From Granulicella sibirica (lineage in GTDB: Bacteria; Acidobacteriota; Terriglobia; Terriglobales; Acidobacteriaceae), in the NCBI RefSeq assembly GCF_004115155.1, contig NZ_RDSM01000001.1:1-64000 (forward strand): DNA of 64,000 bases, in the 5' to 3' direction. Below the pieces are notes generated by a model. It ran no database searches. It worked only from the letters and a program-made list of their open reading frames with translations, and had not been told where the DNA came from. Made by a program: the position numbers and the translations under genes. Below are positions 42,122-51,600 of this stretch, piece by piece (the first letter of the stretch is position 1; every line of letters starts with the position of its first letter).

Positions 42122-45100
42122 CTACGGGACGCGGAGGGGGCGGAAGCCATCGAGTGGGAACAGGCCGGTGGGATAGTCTTCGCTGGAGTACTGGGGGCGG
42201 AAGAGGTAGCGAATGAAGAAGCCGCCGTTGATGGTGTTGTAGTTGTTGGTGTTGTTGCCGGAGATGAAACCTCCGACGTACCAGTGCTCCGCGACGCGGT
42301 AGGAGCCCTGGGCGTTGATGGCGTAGTTGGCTCCGGTGTTGCTGTTGACGGGGTAATAGCCACAGGTGCGGGCGGTGATGCCGGCAAGGGTGCAGCCGGA
42401 GAGCGCGCCGGTCTGGAGAGCGGGGTCGAGGGCGTAGTAGGGAGCGGAGTCTTCCTGGAAGGTCTGGACGCCGATGCCGCCGGAGACGACATAGTGGAAG
42501 TCGGTCTTGTAGTGGCCGGTGAAGGTGACGGGGATCGAGGCGAGGAAGTAGGCGTTCGGGCTGAAGTACCCGCCGGAGCCATAGGTGAGACCGCGCTCGT
42601 TATGGGCGAAGTGCGAGCCATAGAAGGAGCCGCCGATGTTGAGCGAGCCGTACTCGGGGAAGACCTTGACGCGGAAGTAGGCGCCGGCTGTCCCGTTGAA
42701 GGTGGTGTTATCGAGGACGTGGTAGCCGTTGAGGGTTCCACCGCCGCCGGAAAGATAGAAGCCCGATTTCTCGTCGCCCATGTCGAAGCGGACAGTCCCG
42801 GAGGTAGAGACGACGCCGCCCCAGATGTTGCCGGCGTAGACGGGGGAGGCCGAGCCGGGGTCGCGGAGACCGGCGTAGGAGAGTTGGGTCTCTTTGACGG
42901 AGTCGCGGTCGAAGAGGAAGGTGAAGTGGCCGCCATTGGGGCGATAGCGAGCGCGTCCGGTGATGTTGCGGACGAGGAACTCGTAGGGGGTGTAGCCGAG
43001 GGCAGCGCCAAAGTTGGTGGTGACGATCTGGCCTTCGCCGCCGATGCCGTTCGAGGACTGCTGGGCGGGGGCGGTGAGCGCGTTGGCGGGGAGCGTCCCG
43101 ATGATGGGGACGGTTCCCGTGAGCCCCTGGAAGGAGGCTACGTCGAGGGTGCCGGAGTTGAGGAAGACGGGACGCGGGATGACGGTGACGCGAACGTTGT
43201 GGGCGATGACGGCGGAGGCTTCGACGGGGGCTTCGAGATCGGTGAGTCGGTCGATACCTGGGGTGCCACTGCGGTAGCGGGCGTAGCCGGTGCCGCCGAG
43301 CCAGCCGCTGTAAGAGGCTTCGAGTGTGGCGAGATCGCGCTCGGTCTGCTCGCGTTCGGTGAGTGGGCGGTTCGGCTCGCGCGGAACCTGATCATAGGAG
43401 CCGCGCAGGGGCGGAACGTTGCGGGCGACGAGGTCAGCGTCCGAGGGGATGTAGTTAGGCTGGCCGAGGGATGGGACCGGCTGAAGATCGAGAGGCTGAG
43501 GAACGGGCGGGTAGCTCACCGGAGGCAGAGACACCGGCGGGGGTGTTGCCGCCTGTTGGGCTGGAGCCGGTGCGGCGGGCCGGGACTTAGGCTTCGCCTT
43601 TACCGTGCGGCGGGGCTGGGGGTACTGCTGGCCTGCGTCGTTGGGGTCGAAGGTCTGATCGGGCGGTGCGGGAACGTTCGCGGCCGGGGGAGCTGCCGGG
43701 CGGCTTACCTGGTCGGCCTGGGCCTGGGCAGCATTGTAGGGCTGGGTGAACTGCGCGTTCTTTGTGGGCGCGTTGAACTCGTCTTCGGGTGGATTGCTCT
43801 GGCCGGTGGGGTTCGACTGGGCGCGACGGATGGCAGCGGCGCGGGCGGCGGCGAGTTCAGGACGTGTGGATGGGCCGTTGGTGTGCGCATTCGGCATGTA
43901 CTTCGCCGTGGGGGTCACGTCGGTGACTTCAGGCTGCGGGAGCGGCACGCTGGCTCGACGTTCGCCGAGATCGACCGGTACGGCGGTTGCGTGCCCGGTC
44001 GGGGCGACGTACGGGACATATGCCCCGTAGACGGTCTCGGACGGGGAGGACGTGATGGGAAGCGGCTGACTGGCGGCGCGTTCGGTGGCGCGGCTGATCT
44101 GCTCCTGCTGGTAGGTGCGAGGAGTCGATTGCTGAACCGTGGGTGTGGCTTCGGGTGCGGTGTAGATGGAGGCGTTCGTGCGAGGCGGCGTGGACGGGAG
44201 GACGAAGTCGTCGAGCGTCGTGGGGCGAGTGTTTGAAGACTGAGGAACGTAGTCCTTCAGACGTGTTGGGCTCTTAGGGTTCGTTGGGGGCTGGTTTGGG
44301 TTATACGAAGGAATGCTGGGCTGGGTTACGGGATAGCTGTAGGTGTTCGAGTTGAGCTGGACGGGCGCGGAGCCGTAGGCCCCTGTGTAACTCGGCAGGT
44401 AGGAGCTCTGCGGGGGTGGCGCGGGAGCGGCGGCGGCGTTGTCGGCCGAGCCGGGAGCGAGGAGCGTGGCGAGGTCCTGCGAGCGGCTCTGGTTGGGGAG
44501 GCGGATGTCGCTGGATGGGACGGGACGGCTCAGCTCATCGGCAAGCTCGGCACCGGGGTCGGGCGGGGGCATGGCGGCGAGTGAGGCACGATAGTAGTCG
44601 GCAGCGCGCGTATTGTCGCCGCGCGCCTGCTCGAACTTGGCTCCGAGGGCGAGCATCTGGGAGTCGCGCGGGTAGGCGTCGAGGCCGTAGCGGAGCCAGG
44701 TCTCGGCATCCTTGGTGTCACCTGCGGCGAGGGCTGCGCCGACCGCGGCCTTGTAGTCGGACGCGGTGGTCTGGGTCATGTCCTGCGCCTTGAAGATGGC
44801 GACGGCCAGCTTGGGCTGTCCGGCGCGAGCGTAGCCACTGGCGAGAGCTTTGATAACTCCAGGATTGTCGGGGAAGGCGCGGGCGGTGGCGTTGAGGATG
44901 GCGAGCGAGCGGCGGCTGTCTCCGGCGGCGGCGGCCTGGTTGGCGCGGCGGACGGCCCAGCTTGTCCACTGCGTCTGGACGGTGCGGCGCTGCTCCTCGG
45001 TGAGGTCGGCGCGGCTGCCGATGTTCATCAACTGGCGGTAGAGCCCGGCGTCGTTGCCGCTGTTGTAGAGAAGCCAGCCGTTCTGGATGTCGATGTCGGC

Positions 45101-47275
45101 GGGGGGCTGGCTGTGGCGCGCGGAGTAGATGCGCTGAACGCGGGCGAGAAAGACGCCGGCCTGCTTGTTCTGGCCGAGCGCGCCGTAGACGCCACCGATG
45201 GTCTGGAGGTACTCGGGATCGTTCTCGAGTTGCGCACGGACCGGCGCGGGGATCTGCTGGACTTCGGCGAGGGCTTCCTTGTCGTGACCGTTGGCGTGGA
45301 GGCTGGAAAGCAGGCCCTTCCAGGCGTCGAGGCGATCAGGATTCTCGGTGAGGACGCGCTGGTAGATCGGGTAGGCGAGGAGCGGCTGGTTCTTCTGGAG
45401 GTAGATTCCGGCGAGCTGAAGCTGGACGGGGATTGAGATCTTCTGGCCGGACGTGCTCTGCTGCGCCATCGCCTTTTCGAGAAGATCCTGGGCGATGTCG
45501 AGCTTGCCCTGACCCTGGTAGATGGCGGCAACGGTGGTCTCGAAGCCGGGGTCGCGCATGGCGACGGCGTAGACGGCCGGGGGCATGCTCTCAAGGGTCT
45601 GAAGAGCCTGCGGGTCATGGGCCATGGCGTGCTCGACGCGGACGAGGCCCTGCCAGGCGGCGGTGTTGTCGTTGTCGGCTGCGAGAACCTGGCGGTAGAG
45701 GCCGGCGGACTGATCGAGGTGGTTGGCCTGCTGGAGGAGGCTGGCGTACTGGAGCTGGGTCTCGGACTTCAGGCCCTGGCCGCCGGAGGGAAAGGGCAGG
45801 TCGAGGGCGACGGAAAGGACGCGCTGGGCGCCGGCGTCGCGGCCGCTGGCGGAGTAGACCGAGGCGAGGGTGCGGAGGTAGTCGGGGTCGCGCATGAGCT
45901 GCGCGCGAACGGCCGGGGGAAGCTGGCTCTCGGTGATGAGCGCGCCCTGGGTGTTGCCTTCGGCGGACTGAGCGAGGAAGAGACCGCTCCACGCCGCGGG
46001 GGCGGTGTTCTTGACCTTGATGTAGTGCTCGAAGACAGGGAGGGCCGCTTCCGGTTCCTGGGCCTTGAGGAGGGTTCCGCCAAGACCTTCAAGAGCTTCG
46101 GGGCTTTCGGGGCGCATGACGAGGGCGGCCTGATATTGCTTCTGGGCGTTCGCGAGATCGTTCTCGTTGAGAGCCGTGGATCCTTCCGCCATGGTCGACC
46201 AGAAGCGAGCGGTGGCCAGGGCGGTCTCGACGCCGGGGTCGCTGGCGCCCTCTTCCTTCGCTTGCACGAGATAGCTGATGGCTCCGCCGAAGTTGCCCTG
46301 CTGCATGCGGATATAACCCATGCCAGCGAGGGACGGACCGTTGTTCGGCTGCCTGGTGAGGATGGCGCGGAAGCGCTTTTCAGCTTCGGGAAGATGGTGA
46401 GCGTTGAGGGCGCGGTACGCAGCCTGCTCTTCGGCAGAGCGGGCGCGCGCCTCGGGGCTCTGCGGAGGGCCACGCCTCGAAGGCGGAGGCTGGTTCTTCA
46501 GAGCCTGGGTAAGCTGGGTGTCCTCGGGGTGCTGCTGGAGATAGGCCCGAATGTCGGCGGCAGAGGCGGGGTTCTGCGAATCCCAAACGAGCGACTGGCG
46601 GAGGGCATCGGCGGCTTGCGGATCCTTGGAGTAGCGTTCGAGATAGCGGCGGCCCTCGGCCCGGGTCTTTGGATCGTAGGTGAGGATGCGGCCAAGAGCG
46701 ATCTGGTAGCGGGCGTCGGACGGGTACTTATCGACCAAAGAACGCAGACCGGCAACGGCGTGGGGGCGTCCGTCTTCGGTGGCGGACTCGGTCTCGTAGT
46801 AGGCCATGGCCCAGTCGCCTGCAGGTGGAGTGCCGCCGAAGACCTGGCGGTAGATGCCCATGGCCTGGGAGTACTGGCCGCTCTGGGCGAGCTTGCCGGC
46901 CTGACGGAGTTGCGCGGTCTGGCTCTGCTCAGTGCCCATGCCGGCGATACGGGCGATGCCTGGGTCGTTGGGGTTGATGGCGCGGAGGCGATCGAGGTAG
47001 AGATTAGCGCGGGCGTTGTCACCGCTCAGTTTGGAGGCGCGGGCAAGGCCGGAGAGGGCGTCGACGTTGTTTGGATCGGCAAGGAGCACCTGCTGCCAGG
47101 TCTGCGAGGCCATGTCCATGCGGCCACGAGCTTCGAGGGCGTGGGCTTTTTCAAGGAGGGATTGAGTGGCGCTTGGGGGAACCTGAGCGAAGAGCTTGAC
47201 CGACGGGCACGCGAAGGTGATCGCGCCCATGAAGAGAGCGGGAGCCCAGATCCGGTTTTTGTACAGACTCTTCAT
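42122..47275 (-). CDS. bcsC: Cellulose synthase outer-membrane subunit BcsC
   Basis: 1717 residues, larger than E. coli BcsC (about 1157). A signal peptide (about 1-31) is followed by some 19 TPR-like repeats to about residue 900, which span the periplasm. A long Pro/Gln/Ser/Thr-rich segment of roughly 400 residues follows, then the BcsC_C beta-barrel (from about 1340, YSGWLGGTGYARYRSGTPGIDRL) through which glucan leaves the cell. The disordered spacer between TPRs and barrel is the unusual feature. Last gene of the bcsQ-AB-Z-C run, 137 bp after bcsZ. Confidence 0.93.
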   Translation of the reverse strand: MKSLYKNRIWAPALFMGAITFACPSVKLFAQVPPSATQSLLEKAHALEARGRMDMASQTWQQVLLADPNNVDALSGLARASKLSGDNARANLYLDRLRAINPNDPGIARIAGMGTEQSQTAQLRQAGKLAQSGQYSQAMGIYRQVFGGTPPAGDWAMAYYETESATEDGRPHAVAGLRSLVDKYPSDARYQIALGRILTYDPKTRAEGRRYLERYSKDPQAADALRQSLVWDSQNPASAADIRAYLQQHPEDTQLTQALKNQPPPSRRGPPQSPEARARSAEEQAAYRALNAHHLPEAEKRFRAILTRQPNNGPSLAGMGYIRMQQGNFGGAISYLVQAKEEGASDPGVETALATARFWSTMAEGSTALNENDLANAQKQYQAALVMRPESPEALEGLGGTLLKAQEPEAALPVFEHYIKVKNTAPAAWSGLFLAQSAEGNTQGALITESQLPPAVRAQLMRDPDYLRTLASVYSASGRDAGAQRVLSVALDLPFPSGGQGLKSETQLQYASLLQQANHLDQSAGLYRQVLAADNDNTAAWQGLVRVEHAMAHDPQALQTLESMPPAVYAVAMRDPGFETTVAAIYQGQGKLDIAQDLLEKAMAQQSTSGQKISIPVQLQLAGIYLQKNQPLLAYPIYQRVLTENPDRLDAWKGLLSSLHANGHDKEALAEVQQIPAPVRAQLENDPEYLQTIGGVYGALGQNKQAGVFLARVQRIYSARHSQPPADIDIQNGWLLYNSGNDAGLYRQLMNIGSRADLTEEQRRTVQTQWTSWAVRRANQAAAAGDSRRSLAILNATARAFPDNPGVIKALASGYARAGQPKLAVAIFKAQDMTQTTASDYKAAVGAALAAGDTKDAETWLRYGLDAYPRDSQMLALGAKFEQARGDNTRAADYYRASLAAMPPPDPGAELADELSRPVPSSDIRLPNQSRSQDLATLLAPGSADNAAAAPAPPPQSSYLPSYTGAYGSAPVQLNSNTYSYPVTQPSIPSYNPNQPPTNPKSPTRLKDYVPQSSNTRPTTLDDFVLPSTPPRTNASIYTAPEATPTVQQSTPRTYQQEQISRATERAASQPLPITSSPSETVYGAYVPYVAPTGHATAVPVDLGERRASVPLPQPEVTDVTPTAKYMPNAHTNGPSTRPELAAARAAAIRRAQSNPTGQSNPPEDEFNAPTKNAQFTQPYNAAQAQADQVSRPAAPPAANVPAPPDQTFDPNDAGQQYPQPRRTVKAKPKSRPAAPAPAQQAATPPPVSLPPVSYPPVPQPLDLQPVPSLGQPNYIPSDADLVARNVPPLRGSYDQVPREPNRPLTEREQTERDLATLEASYSGWLGGTGYARYRSGTPGIDRLTDLEAPVEASAVIAHNVRVTVIPRPVFLNSGTLDVASFQGLTGTVPIIGTLPANALTAPAQQSSNGIGGEGQIVTTNFGAALGYTPYEFLVRNITGRARYRPNGGHFTFLFDRDSVKETQLSYAGLRDPGSASPVYAGNIWGGVVSTSGTVRFDMGDEKSGFYLSGGGGTLNGYHVLDNTTFNGTAGAYFRVKVFPEYGSLNIGGSFYGSHFAHNERGLTYGSGGYFSPNAYFLASIPVTFTGHYKTDFHYVVSGGIGVQTFQEDSAPYYALDPALQTGALSGCTLAGITARTCGYYPVNSNTGANYAINAQGSYRVAEHWYVGGFISGNNTNNYNTINGGFFIRYLFRPQYSSEDYPTGLFPLDGFRPLRVP

Positions 47276-47412
47276 GAGCTTGGCACGCCTGCGCGTACGG
47301 AGGCGACACTGCTGGCAATTACGTTGAGACTAACCGCTTTGAAATCATGCGGAATGTTTTTGTCGGGGATGTGCCTGCCTGCTCAACAGTGCCTTGGGAG
47401 TAACAGGTCTGG

Positions 47413-48603
47413 CTATTTCGAACGTAACCTGAGGTGTCCGTCACGGTCGAAACGGAAGCGCTGCTCACTCCATCCGGTGGCGAAGAGGGCGAGGTTCTGA
47501 TCGTAGTATGCGGCGTCGCGTCCGTAGAGGCCGGTGACTCCGTCCTTCATGGCGATGAGGCGGTCCTGCTGGGACTTTTCCTGGGGCTTGAGATTGAGAG
47601 CCTGGAGATAGGGGATGACCGCGGCGGAGAATCCCACGGGGGCGTCAGAATTGAGGATCTTGCCGGAGGCGTCTACTTGAAGGGGTGGCGTGACGGCGGT
47701 TTTCAGGTAGTTCGACATGCCGGAGGTGTCGGCAAGGAGTTCCTTGAGAGCGGGGGTGGCGGGGTCAGCCATGCCAAGCCAGAGATACCCGCGGATGGCC
47801 TCGTAGGCGCCGATGGGGGTGAGACCTTCGGTCTTACCGGTGGCTAGCTGGGTTGGGGAAAGTGACGGATGGACGGTGGGGCCGGCTGCGACCCAGTCCA
47901 TGACGTATCCCGAGCCGGAGCCCTGGGCGAGTAGGACACGGAGGGAGTCGATGACGCTGAGCCATGGGCCCTGCGGCATGGTCTTCGAGAAGTAGATGAG
48001 GACGGGCAGGGGAAGATAGCTTGGGTTGACGATCCAGGTTTTGTCGTCGGGATGAAAGCCATGCGGACCTGGGATGAGGGTCTTGCCGAGGCCGGGAATC
48101 GAGACGACCTCCTGTTGGGCGATGCGGGTGGCCATGAGGGAGCCGAGCTTCTCGTAACGGGGCTCGTGCCAGAGGCGGCCGGCCTCAGCGAGCGAGTAGG
48201 CCATCCAGAGGTCGGCGTCGGCGGCTGGGTTCTGGTCGATGACCTTCCAGCTTCCGTCGGCGTTCTTGCCCCAGTTCCAGGCTGGGAGGCGGAGGGTGAG
48301 ATCACCCTCGGCGAGGTTCGCCTCGGTCCAGGCGAGGAGCTTGGCGAAGCGGGCCTTGTCGTTGGCGACGAGCGCGAAGAACATCGCGTAGGCCTGGCCC
48401 TCGCTCGTGGTGCGGTCCTGGGCGGTGTGATCGATGACGCGGCCCTGGTCGTCGACGAAGTGCTGGCTGTACTGCTCCCACAGGGGCCAGTTCTGCTGGG
48501 CGCGGCATCCGGCCGGCAGGAAGAGCAGGAAGCAAAAGATCGCCGAGATACAGATGTGCTTTCGGCGTGGGGAGGACGTGGCGTCAGTGCTGCTCGATGG
48601 CAT
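47413..48603 (-). CDS. bcsZ: Cellulose-synthase-associated endo-1,4-beta-glucanase (GH8)
   Basis: A family 8 glycoside hydrolase that trims cellulose chains in the periplasm. The proton donor is in RTTSEGQAYAMFFAL (Glu near 68) and the base Asp is in ADADLWMAYSLAEA (near 125). The N-terminus has a hydrophobic stretch ending LPAGC, a lipobox, so it is probably a lipoprotein anchored to a membrane, unlike soluble E. coli BcsZ. 396 residues. Lies between bcsAB and bcsC on the same strand. Confidence 0.92.
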   Translation of the reverse strand: MPSSSTDATSSPRRKHICISAIFCFLLFLPAGCRAQQNWPLWEQYSQHFVDDQGRVIDHTAQDRTTSEGQAYAMFFALVANDKARFAKLLAWTEANLAEGDLTLRLPAWNWGKNADGSWKVIDQNPAADADLWMAYSLAEAGRLWHEPRYEKLGSLMATRIAQQEVVSIPGLGKTLIPGPHGFHPDDKTWIVNPSYLPLPVLIYFSKTMPQGPWLSVIDSLRVLLAQGSGSGYVMDWVAAGPTVHPSLSPTQLATGKTEGLTPIGAYEAIRGYLWLGMADPATPALKELLADTSGMSNYLKTAVTPPLQVDASGKILNSDAPVGFSAAVIPYLQALNLKPQEKSQQDRLIAMKDGVTGLYGRDAAYYDQNLALFATGWSEQRFRFDRDGHLRLRSK

Positions 48604-48660
48604 AGTTTCCCGAGGAATGCGCCTGCAGGGGGAATCGTCCGGAAAGGACGCTGCAGGCGG

Positions 48661-51600
48661 TTAGTCGTTGCTCTGGAGACGAACGCGGGCGCGGCGGCGC
48701 AGCATGGCGCGAATGAGTGCCGCCATCAGGACACAGACGATGATGGCGGTGACGATGACGATCCAGGGGAACTCCGAGAACCAGAGGTTCAACTGAATCC
48801 ACCAGGAGAGGGTGCCGACGCGGTAGTTATCCGTGCCGATGCGGTAGGACGAGAAGGTCGAACCATGGAGGACGCTGACCGACTGCGAGATGTCGGAGGA
48901 CTGGGAGGCTTTGAAGAAGCTGTCGATGAAGTTGGGGATGACGGCGTGATCGCGGAGGGCGAGGAGGACGACAGAGCGCTTGCTTCCGCTGGGCCACTCG
49001 ATTCCCTCCATGAGCGCGTCGGGGAGACCACCAGCGGTTTCGAGCTGACCGGTGTCGACGTGGTCGGAGCTGCGGACGCGCCACCAGGCGTGTTCGAGGG
49101 AGGCGAAAAAGCCCTGCGTGTCCTTGATGTGGAGGCCGTTGCCGTCGATGGCTACGGGAAGCGCATCGCCGAGCTTGCGGAGGGCGGCTTGCTGATCGTC
49201 GGCGGTGCCGAGGACGATGTAGTCCTTGGCACGATCGGTGCGTAGGCCATCGGCCCCAACGACCGTGACACCCAGAACGGGGTAGCCGGTCTGCGCGCCG
49301 AAGTGTCCCATGAGGGTGAGGAACGTCTCGATCTCATCGGTAGTGGGGACGTCAGGCAGGACGACGGCGGTCTCGGTGAGGTCAGCGAGGCGGGTGAAGG
49401 GATAGCCTGCGTTGGCGAAGAGCTCGAGGTTGGGCATGGGAGCCCAGTGGGGGACGTTCTGGAGATCGAGGTAGCTGTCTTTCAGGATGGCGCCCTGGAT
49501 ATTGAGCGGCGCGGAGTCCTGGCACTTCCCTTTCTTCGCGATCTCGAAGAAGAACTTCATCATGATGGAGTTCGAGAAGGGACGGATGCTGCCGACGGGG
49601 ATCGGGATAACGGTCTCAAGGTTAGCCGAGGCCTTGTCAGAGTGCGGCATCGGCGTCGAGCTGACGTAGGCCGAATTCATGAAGACCTGGAGAGAACTCT
49701 CGTTCGCCAGCGGGATCCCGTTGTAGCGGTAGTGCATGTGGAAGCCGATGTTCTGGAGGGTGCCGTAGTAGAGATCCGGCGGGAGATGCATGTAGGCCAC
49801 GACGGGAACGGAGCCATCGCCCTGGAGATCGCCGACCTGGGAGTTGTCGCCGATGTGGGTGATCCTGTCTGTGGAGAGCCAGCGCGGGGCATCGTCCGGT
49901 TCGCGCGGCTTGGGCATGCGGATGCTGCGCAGAGTGGCCTGGTCACCTTCGAGAAGATTGCGCTGAAGCGTGAGGACCTGGGCGGCGGTGACGAGGTCGT
50001 CGCCGCTTTCGCCGGCCAAGATAAGGACCTTCGCGTAGGGGTTTGAGGGATTGGTGCGGATGGCGACGGTGGGCCCGGCGGCAGCGGTCAGGTTGAGCGA
50101 GGCAGGAAGCTGAGCCGTGTTGTCGGCGATGACGATGGCATTGCCGGAGGGGATGGTGCCGATGGAGACGGGGAAATGTACGGGGCGGTAGTCGGTGAGG
50201 AGACCGAACCAAGAGGAGACGATCGCGGCTGCGCGGAGAGCCTTGGCCGATGGCTGCGTCGGGAAAACGATGGGAATGACGGGGTGAAGATTGACGGCAG
50301 GATCGTAGAACGGAAGTGGAAGTAGCTTGAGATCGTTCTGCAGAGGCAGAAGCGTTCCAGCGAGTTCGATGCTGGAGGTTGAATCCACGTGTGCCCAGAG
50401 GGCCGAGTGGGTGGGATCCTCGCACTGCGTGATGTAGTGGCCTATGAATTCGAAGGTAAGCTCGTTGTTCTGAACGATGAGTTCGGGAGGCAGACTGATG
50501 GTGGCTTCGAGGAGTGCACTGGTCTCGCCGCGGGTGACGTTGAGGCCCTGCTCGGCGGCAAGCTTCTGGGATGTGGTGAGGTCGGCTCCGAGGTCTCCGG
50601 TGGGGTGAACGGTTACGGGAAGCGTGGCGAAAAGGGTTCCATTGAGCGAGACGTTGAGGTGGCTGACGGCGGGTAGAAGTCCGGGGGAGAAGTGGTACCG
50701 GAGCTTCATGGTGGCGGTCTTGACGATCTGGGTCTGGGGGATGCTGAAGTAGGTGGAGTGATACGCGTCGACGCCGCGAAGGACGATGGTTTCGGGAACG
50801 CCGACGTCGGCGAGGGTGAAGGTGTTGCTGAAGTGACCGGGCGGGATTGGCGTGCCGTTCGCTGCGAGAACCGGGTTGGCGCGGGTGCCGACTGCAGGTT
50901 GTGCCGCGGCGGCCTTGGCGGTGTCTGCCTGCGCTGCGCGGGCGGGGGTCACGAGGCTGCCGAAGAGCATGGCGAAGAGGATGACCGGGGCGATGCTGGT
51001 GGCGAAGCGGCCCTTGGGCGGTGGGGTGCGGCGGTTGCGGATGAGACCGCGAATGGTCTGAGAGAGGCCCTGGTAGGCGAGTTGCAGGATCCGTCCCATG
51101 CTGCGAACGGGACGATCGGCTTCGCGGGCTTCGCCCCAGCCAATCCAGGTGTCGGCGCGGGAGTAGAGGACCATGGTGAGAGCTTCTTCTTCCTGAAGCG
51201 TGAGCGGGTCGAACTGGGCACGGAGAATATCGCCGCCGACATAAACCACGCTGGCTGGCAGGCTTGCGTCGCCATCAAGCACGGGGAAGATGAGGCGGAC
51301 GGAGTCACCCGCGACGATCTTGAGGGAGTCGTCCATGTTGATCTGTACGCCGCCGCTCGAGAGATCGGATGTGACGCCGGCGAAGATCGTTCCGTCGGCG
51401 AGGACGACGTCGGTGGGAACGGACATGGCGACGCGCACCGTCTGGCGGCGCTGCTGGCTCTCCCAGGCAACGGCGGTCGCGACACCGAGGATGGTCATGT
51501 TGAAGAACGTCCAGAGGAGATTCATGACGATCGTGCCGGGATGGTCGCCGTCGTAGAGGCCGCGTATGAGGGGGATGTTGATGAGGTAGAAGCGCGGGAT

